From Symsagittifera roscoffensis (lineage: Eukaryota > Xenacoelomorpha > Acoela > Convolutidae): DNA of 64,000 nucleotides. The notes under the pieces are model-generated. The model saw only the letters and a list, made by a program, of their open reading frames with translations. It was not told the DNA's origin and made no database searches. This document shows, piece by piece, positions 34,600-45,072 of this stretch; position 1 is the first letter of the stretch, and each line of letters starts with the position of its first letter. A program made the translations under genes and the position numbers. The DNA lies in contig NC_087063.1 of NCBI RefSeq assembly GCF_963678635.1, forward strand, positions 45,984,101-46,048,100, in the 5' to 3' direction.

Positions 34600-36220
34600 C
34601 GCTCATAAAATTAAACAAATCAGAAAAATGTAGTTATCTGTATATACATTCCACCTAATTCGCTAAGCCACGAAAACTTCGAAAGTCTCCACAATAATTT
34701 AGATGGGTTGTTGCGGGGCCTAGAATTGAAAAATATTTATTGGTGATTTCAACGTGAATTTGCTCATTGCAAAAATTCTGCAAAGCGAATGAAAATTGAG
34801 ATTAATATGATAAAAAATGGCATGCTAGAAAGAAAACAAGAGTCACCGAACATAATGGCACATTGATTGACTTATTATTCTGTGCATTCGACCTCTCAAC
34901 TAAATTTATTGAATATTCAGTGTCTGATCATTCTGGAGTTCAATTTGTCTGAAAACTCTTCAAAAAAAATCGTCACTGAAAAATTACTGCTAGAAACTGG
35001 AACAAATTGGACAAAGGTTTAAAGGAAAAGTGAAATTTTCTTACAGCTTGAGATTGGTAAAACTATGCAGTTATAGAATCCTGATTACCCGAAAACATCT
35101 CCTCGTAAAAGGCAGTTGATACTTTCCAAAATGATTATTGGAACAAACAGGAAGGCATCCATGGATCGACAAGGAAAAGAAATATGCAGCAGCAAAGAAG
35201 CGGTTACGGGAACAAATGGAATGTTATTAACCTTGCGAAGAGCATGAATATTGTGAAAAATTTGATATATGAAACATATATAGTTCCCAAAAAATGACAA
35301 AAACTTAGGCATCCTTAAAGACAAAATTACTATCAAAAAAGATTGAGGCTTCAGTCTAATTCTAGAACACAAATCTTGTTCAAAGTTGTCAAGGAAATGG
35401 ATGATCTGTGGAAAATTCCAAGTCACCTAATTTGTCAGAGGAGTACGTGAATGTCTGAACGATTTCCTGGTAAACACTGGCGCCAGGCTTGCAGAAAGCA
35501 AACCTAATTAGGCAAAAATTATTGTAATCTATCAGCAGCCAAAGATTCTTTTGTAACAAACGGATTCAGTTGAAATCAACGAAAGTCTTAAAAAATGCAA
35601 AATTTCTAATTGCAAAATTTGAACGAATTACAAAATTTGCGAAAATTGTACCAATTGCAAAAAGCGTACCAATTTCAATTGAAGACAAAATGATGACTGT
35701 TTAGACCACAGATCTTTTTCGTTTCTTCCAGTTCTGCGACAATTTTTAGTTTTCAATCGAACTTTTTCAAAAGTAGACAAGATTATTCTAATCCGAAGGT
35801 ATAAAATTGTTAAAAGTTGTTTCAACGTCGTTAAAAAAAAAGAAAATAACTGTCAAAAATTCAATTTTAAATCTCATAAAAGTTTTCGTTACGGTGGATC
35901 ACTCTAGCATGCTAATGAAATTAGACTATAAGACTCAGCAGCGGGCATGTGCTAAATTTTTTGGAATCTCACTTTGACACTTGTTGTCAGTACATCAGAA
36001 AAACTCTCTTTTGATAGCAAACTTAAACTAGCATCTTTTGGGGAACATCTGCGATCTATTCTTGGCCCGCTTTTTTTCATTCTTCTAATAAACGATCCTC
36101 AAACAGGCACGGGTAACAGAGGGTTTAATTTTATGCAGACGATACGGTTTTCAAGTCCACAAACAAAAAAGGCTAGGTTGCGCTCACCTGTCAATCGGCT
36201 TTGCTAGAAGTCGGTTGACA
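34600..36220 (+). mobile_element. Non-LTR retrotransposon (LINE) remnant: endonuclease and reverse transcriptase
   Basis: Plus-strand motifs in order, across frame breaks. The APE-type endonuclease shows IYIPPNS and GDFNVNLL (34640-34770, after a one-base shift), then GTLIDLLFCA and SDHSGVQF (34860-34945). The linker shows PWIDKEKKYAAAKKRLREQM (35157-35217) and FLVNTGARLAE (35465-35500). The reverse transcriptase shows TVDHSSML (near 35890), GSILGPLFFILLIND (36055-36100) and the catalytic YADD (near 36134). The element is truncated just after YADD and full of stops. Such elements copy themselves by target-primed reverse transcription; this one is dead. Clade not determined. Confidence 0.8.
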
Positions 36221-36640
36221 TGTGAGCGGTTTTTTTTCAAATAACACACAAATAAACATTTAATTATCTTTCGAATATCATGGATTTCATGGATATTTTA
36301 AGACTTTCGTTAATTTCAATTGAATCCGTTTTTTCCAAAAAAAGACAGTGTTGGACTTTTCAAGAACGTTTTTACGGTTCTCGAGTTCACAAACAAAAAT
36401 GACTAGGTTGCGCTCACATGTCCATCGGCTTTGCTAGAAGTAAGTAATATGTTTATAAAATTAAATTGACACTGACAGATAATCTTCAGCTTTTTCGAGT
36501 CTGACAGTGGCTCACGATCGTGATTGATTGACGTTCAGTATCGATCTATTTTATTTTTCAAATAACACCAAAATAGAATTGATTTTATCTTTCAAACATC
36601 ATGGATTTCATCTCGACAACAAATCGAATTTTCATTTGTA
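36120..36640. repeat. Diverged tandem duplication of the LINE edge
   Basis: CTAGGTTGCGCTCAC...ATCGGCTTTGCTAGAAGT occurs at 36172 and 36403. AAATAACAC...CATGGATTTCAT occurs at about 36238 and 36558. The repeat includes the post-YADD part of the LINE. Confidence 0.7.
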
Positions 36641-37517
36641 TATTGATCAAGAAAATAATTAGGTTGTGCTGTTTTTGGATAGTTTTTCCAATTGAGTAAG
36701 TTGTGAACAGGACAGCAATTAATAAATGTCTATAAAAGTTATGTGCAACCAATAATACATACAATACGGAGTTTAGTTATTTCACAAATACTGACAAAAT
36801 CAAATTGTTAGAACTGGGAATGAAAATCAGAGTGCTAATTAGAATAGTTTTTTTTATAAGTGCAACACAGATTCAGTCACCGAATTGATGCTTAAAACTA
36901 AAATCAATATGGTTAGAGAAGTTTCTGCGTACAAAACTTTTAAATTAACTTGTAAAATTTTTCATCAAAGCCAATTTGATTGATTGAGATTTGCCGTATT
37001 CGAACAACGATAGTTTTACACGGTTTTAACAAAAAGAAAAACAAATCAAAAGTTAGCTATAGACAGAATTAAACTCATCAGAGGGTCGATTGGATCTAAG
37101 TGTCAAAAAATTGTTTAATAATGTTTTAAATAATTTTTTCGCCTGGCTCAGTGTATGGAAAGGGGTGTCTCTGTTTCGATTGATTAGATTTAATCATAAA
37201 TGTTTGCAAAAATACGTTCTAGTAAAAAATTTTCATTGGGCATCTGAGTTAAATCGCCTTAGTTATAAGTCCCTTAATGGCTTTAGTTTTAATATCCATA
37301 AATAAACTGGTTCCTAACAAGACATTGGCAAGTTTCCTGAAGGGGCAATTGAAATAGCAGAACAAAAAAGAAAGAGTGGCAATTATTGATAATATAACGT
37401 TAAAATGCTAGTAGAACTGAACTAGGGAGGCCAGCTTCTCATTAAAGTTCGTCTGACTAGTTTGAAGAACGGAAGAAACTGAAGACCAATTTATATCGAC
37501 ACTGCGAAAAAAACTGC
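36641..37517. other. Intergenic, nothing recognised
   Basis: AT-rich. The small plus frame at 37090-37305 has no family motif or splice context. Confidence 0.35.
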
Positions 37518-38160
37518 TATTGTTCCGACCATGTAATTTTGAATTCGGGTGTTTTTTTTCCACGCAAAATCAGCTACCACAAATAATCATTGGACAGGGT
37601 TGAGTGATAAATCATTTTGAAGCCCTTTCAGTCGTTATTCGAACGATTTTAAAGAATTTCCAAAAAGTTTTCACAATGTCGAGAAAAACCGCAAAACCGG
37701 TTTGAAATTTTTATTTTTGGTCTAATTTCGAGCTAGCTAATAAGATAGTTAATAATTTCAATAGCTTATTTAAGCTTGATTTAAGCCGTGAAAACTTAAT
37801 TTTAATCAGTTAAAGTTGTTTTTGGAGTTTTTTAGCGCAATTTTGGATATCAAAAAACTTGAATTTTCAAAAAATTTCCGGAAAAAAATTTGAAAAATCT
37901 ATTGAATTTTTTTTTCGTTTTTAAGATCATTTATCCACGAGGGATAGGACCAACATACGAGCTGTACAGCCCATCACGGCGAACCGCTGTTGTGCCCCTG
38001 CTTAAGAACTACATGCAATTTTTTTTTTGGTTATTTTTCTAGTAATTTTCTTCAAAAACTGTTTTCCAATTGAAATATTTTGCTATGACTCTCAAACATG
38101 CATATTTTTTCTTTCTAAGACTGTGGTCGGAACATTGCACAGCAACTGGCTATTCTTGTT
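37518..38160 (+). mobile_element. Diverged relative of the M family
   Basis: Starts TGTTCCGACC, has an early TTCGGGTGTTTTTTTT (compare GCTCGGGGTGGGTTTTTT) and ends GGTCGGAACATTGC...CTTGTT, the same end plan as the M elements. The interior is different. About 640 bp; no coding capacity. Confidence 0.55.
37925..38010 (-). repeat. Segment shared with 48175-48270
   Basis: Read on the minus strand it contains GGGGCACAACAGCGG, CAGCTCGTATGTTGGTCC and GTGGATAAAT. These words recur in the same order on the plus strand at 48190-48265. Identity is well above the surrounding DNA; origin unknown. Confidence 0.6.
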
Positions 38161-38424
38161 AGAGTTTGAATTTTTTTAAGAATCCCATTAACGATCTATA
38201 AAGCCTAATATGATAACACAATGGAAATCCTACGAACTTTCCTTAATTTAGTCAAAATTGGCCGGAAGAAACGGACCCTACACCGTAGTTTATTCTAGTC
38301 ACTTTCATTGACGTGCTCGGAACAATAAAAAATTAGTTAATTTTCGTCATTGAGCCGGATTTTTTGGCATACGTTCTAATTTATATTGTGAGGGTTAGTT
38401 CATTCTTACGAGTGGCTTTCTGAA

Positions 38425-38610
38425 TTGCTCTCAGTTCCAGGAGGCAACAAGAAGGTCTGCGATGTCGCCGTCCCGAAACTACTCACTGATCCGGTCTTCT
38501 GGATAGCGTTTGGCATTGCTGACATTTCAGCTAGAATCAGGAAACCAGAGTTCAAGGATATTACTATAAGTTGGCTTCAGATCCAGATCCAAAAAACTAA
38601 TTATATTTGA
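38425..38610 (+). other. Possible isolated exon, unknown
   Basis: Downstream of GCTCTCAG, a GC-richer open stretch reads VPGGNKKVCDVAVPKLL, DPVFWIAFGIADISARI and KPEFK. Codon choice is protein-like. No donor or neighbouring exon found; it may be debris of a transposon or gene. Confidence 0.3.
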
Positions 38611-39180
38611 TATGTAGACAATTTTGAGCTATTATTAATAGTTTCGGCTCAATTTGCTTCCTTTTTCACTCCAAAAATGCTCTTTCTCCGACGGCGCTTT
38701 TCAGTTTATTGATAAAGGGATGTTTTCAAAGCAGAAATAAAATTAGATACTTTTTTGGGTTGGAAATGTGCAATTGAAATTTAAGTGATCGCTCTCTCAG
38801 AAGGTGCCGCGGGCTTAAGAGGCTGAAATTGATTAGTTAAAATGCAAAATGGCTGCGTGTCATGATACCATTATAATACATTGTTGTAATGAGATTTAGA
38901 TAGATAAGCCTCAAGTACAAGTATTAAAAGCCAATTGCATGTATGCAAATAGGGGCTTATGGCTGATTAGTTGAAGACGGATATCTTGGTTGGTTGTGCC
39001 GATTGATTGCCCTTATGGGATAAAAAAAGGATGGAACGTTCAGAGATGGTACTACACATTTTGAAACAAAAAACATAGAAACCCTTGTTTAATTTCATGC
39101 ACTGCATACTAATAACTGAATTCAAAGAAACGGCTGCTCTTGAAATTGAGTTTTAAGAGCAAAAACTGTATATTTGATTA
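38611..39180. other. Intergenic, nothing recognised
   Basis: AT-rich DNA with no repeat partner seen in this window. Confidence 0.3.
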
Positions 39181-40512
39181 ATTTTTCATCAATTCTTGAA
39201 GGGGTGTGTTGAAAAGATTCAGAACATTGAAGTTGTTTTCATCCAGAACAAAGGAGGAAGTTGTTATGTTAGTCTCGATCTTCCGTCCCTTTAAAAGAAC
39301 AAAGCGATATATTTTACGACCCTACGCAATTGGCCAAATTCAAAGCCTCACCATAGACTACATTACATGGGAGAGTAAAGGTCCTCCCTTTGCTAATATT
39401 TTACGACATCCATTTTTGGCCGACCTACTCCTACATTTTTCAAAGCCCCCATTTAAAAGTATATAAATGGGGAGAGCGCGCCGAGAAATTGGCCCCTTCC
39501 TCCAAAAAATTCTGATCCACCTCCTGGGATGTATCATTTGAAGTTGTTTTTTCACTCAGAACAGAAAGCGATTGTCAATGAGTTTGATAAAAAAGCTTTA
39601 TCAATCCGAGTCTGAGGATCGAGAATGTATGAATTGCGGCAAACTTTCAATCAAAGGGCGTGGCAAAATCCTACCAAAGACGTGATTTTGAACATAAGCC
39701 TAAGCTCTTCACATTCTCAGATGAATTTCCTTTTGAGATAGGAAGATCGTGCATTCGCTCCCCTGCCATGGCAATGATAGCGTGAAAAAATGAGTTCTCG
39801 CCTGATTTTAAGCTTCATGTCTCCCAAAGCCTAACTGATTTGACTGCGAAATTAGTACCACGCGTACATTCTGGATAAAAATTGACCTTGAGTCGCACAA
39901 CAAGAGTTAGTGCTCAAAATAATTCAGTCAGAAATGCGGAGAATAAATAGAAAAGATGTACTATTTGAAGTTGTTTTCTTCCAGAACAAAAACAACGAGG
40001 AAAATTTTATGTTAGTCTCTATCTTCCGCTGCCCTCGATTTGTACAGCACAAAATTATATATTTTGCGACACATAATTTGAAATGGGGCTATAATCATGC
40101 GCGAAGCACCGTTGCGCAAAAATTCTCAACCAATTCATGCCCTTTAAAATGTTCAAAACTGATTGAATTTGTCGCTTATTTCTTTCAAAAGTTTTGAATA
40201 CTAGGTTTTGATTGGTTGAATTCTAACAGTTTATCTGAACTCGTAACACAGCATCGCTTGTTCCGGATTTTACCCCCTCGCCACTCAAAAGATCCTCCCT
40301 TTGGTAATTTTATACATCAATTTTTGGCCAATTTTTATACATCAAATCAAAATATATAAAGAAGCAGAGCGCGGCGAGAATCGACTCTCCCCCCAAAAAC
40401 TTTTGATCTACCCCCCAGTTTCCTATTGACAGGCGATTATCATTCGGCTGAATATATAATTATCAATCCGACTTTGAGGCTCGAGGTTCTATGAATTGCG
40501 GCAAAATTTTAG
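39180..40512. repeat. Two-copy diverged direct repeat beside MULE remnant 1
   Basis: Segments near 39225-39650 and 39965-40500 share GAAGTTGTTTTC, CCAGAACAAA, ATGTTAGTCTC, TCCTCCCTTTG, GAGCGCG/GAGCGCGG and ATGAATTGCGGCAAA in the same order. Another block (39770-39890) recurs at 41815-41960. Reading frames here follow the repeat and look non-genic. Confidence 0.6.
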
Positions 40513-40700
40513 GTGACAGGACAATCTACCCTATTCCAAACTACCCTATATCATTCTACCTTATGCCATTATACCCTACATACTTATCTACCCTATACCA
40601 ATCTACACTATACTGATCTACTCTATACCAATCTACCCTATACTAACCCACCCTATACTAATCTACCTTATACTATTCTGCGCTATATACCAGTTTAACC
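40513..40700 (+). repeat. 15-bp minisatellite (CTACCCTATACCAAT-type)
   Basis: About 12 degenerate units of TCTACCCTATACCAA, preceded by GACAGGACAATCTACCCTAT. The 61-codon open frame across it (repeating LPYTN) is a by-product of the 15-bp period. Confidence 0.9.
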
Positions 40701-40929
40701 TATGTCGATTTTGCGCTTAATGAATGTAATCTTTCAAAATCCTAATTAGAATCGGAAAAATAGCAGCACGTGTTAATTCATTTGAGTCCAAAATTTTGGA
40801 CTCAATTTCAGTATTTCACTTAAGAAAATTGTCTCAATTAACCGGTTTTAATCCCTAATTTTCAATATCACCTACAAAAAGGAAACAAAAACTTCGTCGC
40901 AATATCAATTTTCCTTCGAATAACATTTA

Positions 40930-41525
40930 CCAAATTCTGTCAAATTTCTTGGGGTCTCTCCCAACAGAATCGGAGAACGCTTGTAATCGGTGCCCACGAG
41001 TTTAACAAAAAACAGGAAGCAAAGAATGGAAAATTCACTGGAAGAGTTCAAGGCGGTGGTCCCATAAATGCAAAATGACTGCAATGACCCGAGATAACGA
41101 TTTTATTTCCTGTAGAACTGAACACACTCACAAAAGCTACTGAAGAGATTATCAGCCAGTACCGAAAACACCGAGCCTCACCGCATTCTCCTCGATTTTG
41201 AACGTGCAGCACATGATGCTTTCACAAGTCATCATACAGGATCGTTGCTTAAAGTCTGCTATTTTTATTTATGCCAAGCGTTCAACCGGAAAATAAACGA
41301 TGTGGGCCTAAAACGGCTGTATGAAACTAATCACGAACTCAATTTGTCGTTGCGCTTAATTCCAGCTCTAAGTTTTGTACCAGTTTTGTACCAGGAAACC
41401 ACCCATCCATTCACTCCTTTCTGGAAGAAATCAAATTGGATGCTGAAAAATATTTGCAAAAAATTTAACATAGATTCTATTTTTAAATATTTGTACTCTC
41501 TCGCGCAATTAAGTCATTCCTGATT
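40930..41525 (+). mobile_element. MULE transposon remnant 1 with FLYWCH-like zinc finger
   Basis: First part (40985-41145): LVIGAHEFNKKQEAKNGKF, then KMTAMT and TEHTH in shifted frames. This is the order of a FLYWCH finger (hydrophobic-F-x-x-K...C-K...H-x-H), a DNA-binding domain often paired with Mutator-like transposases. Second part (41195-41460): LDFERAAHDAF, then CYFYLCQAFNRKI and LKRLYETNHELNLS, the MULE 'D-F-E-x-A...CxFHLxQ' core. An internal deletion and several frameshifts make it dead. Ends at SHS near 41523. Confidence 0.7.
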
Positions 41526-41635
41526 CTGTTTATTTTATCCAATTTGATAATTTTTCAAAAATTCAATTGAATTTCTGAAAAACACACTTTTTGAGGTTCC
41601 CATGGCCGCAGGGGGCTGATATTTTTGGAGGTATA

Positions 41636-41710
41636 TTAGTATGTAGGATAGAAGAGTATAGGGTAGATTAGCACAGGGTAGATTGGAAAAAGTAGAATGT
41701 CATAGAACCA
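41636..41710 (-). repeat. 15-bp minisatellite, inverted copy
   Basis: TAGGGTAGATTAG and AGGGTAGATTGG are the reverse complement of the unit at 40513-40700. The two arrays face each other across MULE remnant 1. Confidence 0.75.
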
Positions 41711-42719
41711 AATTTTAACAAAAGGACCGCGCAACGCCGCACGAGGAAGTGATTTAAAACACTGATGTCGTCTCAGCATAGTCGAGAGGAATTCCCATTG
41801 AGATCACAAGATCGGGCATTTGATCCCCTGTCATGTGCATTTGATCCCTGTGATAAAACGATTTCTCGCTAGATCTCTAGCTTCATGTCTACCACGCCGA
41901 CCAATTTTCGCTGCATTTTTGCTATCACCTGAATAAATTGGATAAAAATCAACCGAGATTTCCAAAAAGCGAAATAACGCAGACATGCGAGAACATAGAC
42001 ATGGTTCAACACTTTTGATACAACTTCTAGAAACCAGAAAACTAACATAACAGTTTATCGACCAAATCACCGAAATCGCCACAAAAAAGGGTGATTTTCC
42101 TTTTCAACTCTGTAGAAAATGACGTCTTAGAATGTATCGCTGTTGTGTTGCTGATATCGACGTCGGTCTTTACATGTGAATTGTAAAGCTTGCTGGGCTC
42201 TTTTCCAGTCCCCCCCTTTCAAATTCAATTTTGAAAAGTCTATTTAACGTTGTCACAATGCAATGAAATTTGGAGTGGTGAACAAATCGACAATTCTGAA
42301 CAGATTTGTTCTTCTAATTTACAGCGTAAAATCACGCATTTAGCCGTAATAACACGTAAAACAAACATAAAACTCGTTATTTTGAAAGGAGGGGGGAACT
42401 GGAAAAGAGCCGCTTGCTGATCAAAACTTTTCGGAAAGTTAAATTGTCCATCAGCACTTTTGGAGTGATAAACGCTCGGTATTATTGGTGCGATGCTGAT
42501 GATTGATTGTGATGCTTATATGCCATTTTGTTTTTCAAGACCTCATCATGACATCTATTCACTTTTATTTCATAAGGCAAACTTTTGTGCCGAAACTTAA
42601 TTAACAATTCGAACTGTCAAAACGTTTTGGTTGTAACCTACTGAAAAGTTCCGCTGAAATTTTTAACGTAGTGAAATTACGCAGAAACTTAAGTGGGACA
42701 AAAGTAAGTGTTTCAATAA
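41711..42719. other. Intergenic, nothing recognised apart from a repeat copy
   Basis: 41815-41960 resembles 39770-39890 (ATGAGTTCTCGC/ACGATTTCTCGC..., AGCTTCATGTCT). The remainder shows no gene. Confidence 0.35.
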
Positions 42720-43256
42720 AACAAGACTGCTCGTATCAGGGCGAAGCCCTGAATGTTCCGACTGCCTTTTAAGGTTTTATGGAGCAGTAATAACATTAAA
42801 AAAATAAATGTAAAAAAAATGATTTTTTTTTTAATTTGAAATTTTTTATGAAAATCATCCCCCCACACGCCATTTAAAGAACAAAAAGATAGATTTAGCT
42901 CCTTGTAACAAATCAATCACCCCAAATCAGTTATGGCATATAAGCTTCTTTCATCCAATTTGGTACGAGTTTAAGACGGATTAATTCTCCGCTTACAGGT
43001 TAATAGCGCGAAATAAATCGCGCGTTAATTGTCCCAAATTGGCCAAAATGGCAATCTTTAAACCCCCATAACTTTACAAAAAATGATCACAGGTGAAATA
43101 TCTTTTCAAATTTGAGCTCAAGGCAACAATACCTTTTGAATGATAAAAAACTATTCCGTCAAAAATGGCTAGTTAAAAAGTCGAAATTTGTCTGAAGAAA
43201 AAAAACCCACCCCGAGCACAAATATTCCGTTATTTTTGTATCAAAAGTCGGAACAA
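42720..43256 (-). mobile_element. M-family element, copy 4
   Basis: Full-length reverse copy, AACAAGACTGCTCGTATCAG to AAGTCGGAACAA. Near its end the usual hairpin is altered to TTTTTGTATCAAAAGT. Confidence 0.85.
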
Positions 43257-43544
43257 TAACACGCTCCATTAGCCTCAATTTATGCCGCATGTTCAGGAAC
43301 CAGAAACCTTATCAGGAACTAGACTTTTTTGTAATCGGAAACTTGAGTTTTTTCGTGCAACCAACAATTCTTACAAGTTTGCAAAAATTGATTTGTCGGA
43401 CATACTTTTTCTGCTATTTTGTCGCGCTTAAAGCCAGAACACGAAATTTGGTTTTTCGCGGGATTGACTAAATTTTCCTTGTACTTGCAACTTTTGATGA
43501 TGAACTCCTGTAATTTATGGTGTCCCACTCCTTAACCCTACGAT

Positions 43545-43610
43545 ATTTAACCCCCTATGTTTACACCCCCTATATTATAACCCCGTAACAATTTAACACC
43601 CTTTTAATGA
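43545..43610 (+). repeat. Short TTTAACCCCCTA-type simple repeat
   Basis: Five or six degenerate units such as ATTTAACCCCCTATG and TTTACACCCCCTAT. Not a canonical telomere repeat. Confidence 0.6.
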
Positions 43611-43814
43611 CGATAATTTGTTCCAAATTAAGTCCTTTTTATAAGTACAGGAGTAGTCCAATTAAGTTTTTTAATTGAGGCCTGAAAAGCTAGTCTTAAT
43701 TCACTTGATGCCTCTAGCATCTCAAAAATAATTGCATTTCGATTAGTAAGAGAAATAATCCCTCACTTACGCGTTTAAAAACTGAGATAACCTAGTTGGT
43801 GCTAATTTTACTGG

Positions 43815-44477
43815 AGTTTGAGCAGGCCGCTATTCAAGCGTTTCAGAAAAATTTTCCCCGAGTCTAAGCTGTCGGGATGTTTTTTCCATCTTTCACAAAG
43901 TTTTATGAGAAAAATCGCGGAGCTCGGATTGAAAAAGGATTACGAAACAAACGACGAGTTAGCTTCAGCACTCAAAATGTTACCCGCACTGGTTTTTGAA
44001 AAAGAAGAAGAATTAGGAAACTCATACGATAAAATAGTGGAGGAAATTCAAATAGTTTGCGATCGCACCATAAAAGAGGCAGAAAAAATGGCGAAAGTTG
44101 ACGAGCTTTGCCTTTATTTTGGATCTAACTACATAAAAAGTCTCGTCTTGAATCGGGAGGCCCTATTCCCCCCTTCATTATGGAATCAAAGGGATGCGGC
44201 ATCATCGGGTTAGGCCAGAAAAACGCTGTAGAGGGCTGGCATTATGGCATACAGTCATACTTCAGTGGATCGCATCACAGTACATGGAAAATGATTGCAA
44301 ATTTGCAAAAAAACGCTTCCGTCCAAAAACTTGATTTCTATAACGCCTCGAGTGGGCACCAATTTACAAAAAAAGAAAAAATACCGGGTGCTCAACGAAA
44401 AAGTGCAGAATATTATACATGTTTATGAAGAAAAAACGGATTTGCATTTCTTTCGCGCTATGGAGAACTTGAGTTAA
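43815..44477 (+). mobile_element. MULE transposase remnant 2, C-terminal half
   Basis: The best-preserved transposase fragment. It has FEQAAIQAFQ (just before 43850, other frame), SGCFFHLSQSFMRKIAELGL (43873-43932) and ETNDELASALKMLPAL (43947-43995). A helical insertion follows, then FPPSLWNQRDA (44167-44200), NAVEGWHYGIQS (44221-44257) and a C-terminus KYRVLNEKVQNIIHVYE...ENLS-stop (44475). These match the Mutator-like (MULE) family's CxFH, 'NNxxEGWH' and C-terminal blocks. At least three frameshifts are present, so it is inactive. Confidence 0.8.
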
Positions 44478-44489
44478 ATATTTGCTTTT

Positions 44490-44812
44490 TGTTCCGACTT
44501 TCGATACAAAAGTAACGGAATATTTGTGCTAGGGGTGGGTTTTTTTCTTAAGACAAAATTCGACTTTTTAATTAACCATTTTTGACGGAATTTTTTCATG
44601 TCATTCGAAAACTGTTGTTGTCGTGAGCTTAGACTTGAAAAGATTTCTACCTGTGATTATTTTTCAAAAAATTATGGGGTTTAAGATTTCCATTTTGGCC
44701 AATTTGGGGCAATTAACGCGGATAGGTTGCGCTATCAACGCGTAAGCGGTAATTTATTCCGTCTTAGAAATCGGAACATTCAAGGCATCGCCCTGATATG
44801 AGCAGTCTTGCT
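44490..44812 (+). mobile_element. M-family element, copy 5 (internal deletion)
   Basis: Both ends present (TGTTCCGACTTTCG and GAGCAGTCTTG), but about 210 bp between GTCTTAGAAA and TCGGAACATT are missing. It lies 13 bp downstream of the stop codon of MULE remnant 2. Confidence 0.8.
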
Positions 44813-45072
44813 TGATTTGTGTATAAAACTCAATTTTGCAGCCAAATACAACGCCAATATATCGTGCCAAATTTTCGAGTTTCCGAGCGCTCATTCGCTA
44901 AAATTATTGAATTGAATGATTTTGACTTTTCATCAAGCATGATTATATCAGCTTTGTCCGCATACTCATGAGTTTGTCGTGGGATAAATTTAAGGGTACA
45001 TACTTTAAAAACTCTTTATTTTAGTTGTCAAAATGGGAAAATTATTATCCACAAAAACTTAATATTCAACTT

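Noticed and set aside
40513..40698. 61-codon frame of repeating LPYTN-like residues
   Set aside because: Direct consequence of a 15-bp tandem repeat without stop codons; not a protein gene.
43545..43610. Telomere-like CCCTAA repeat
   Set aside because: Units are irregular and short, and do not match a canonical telomere motif.
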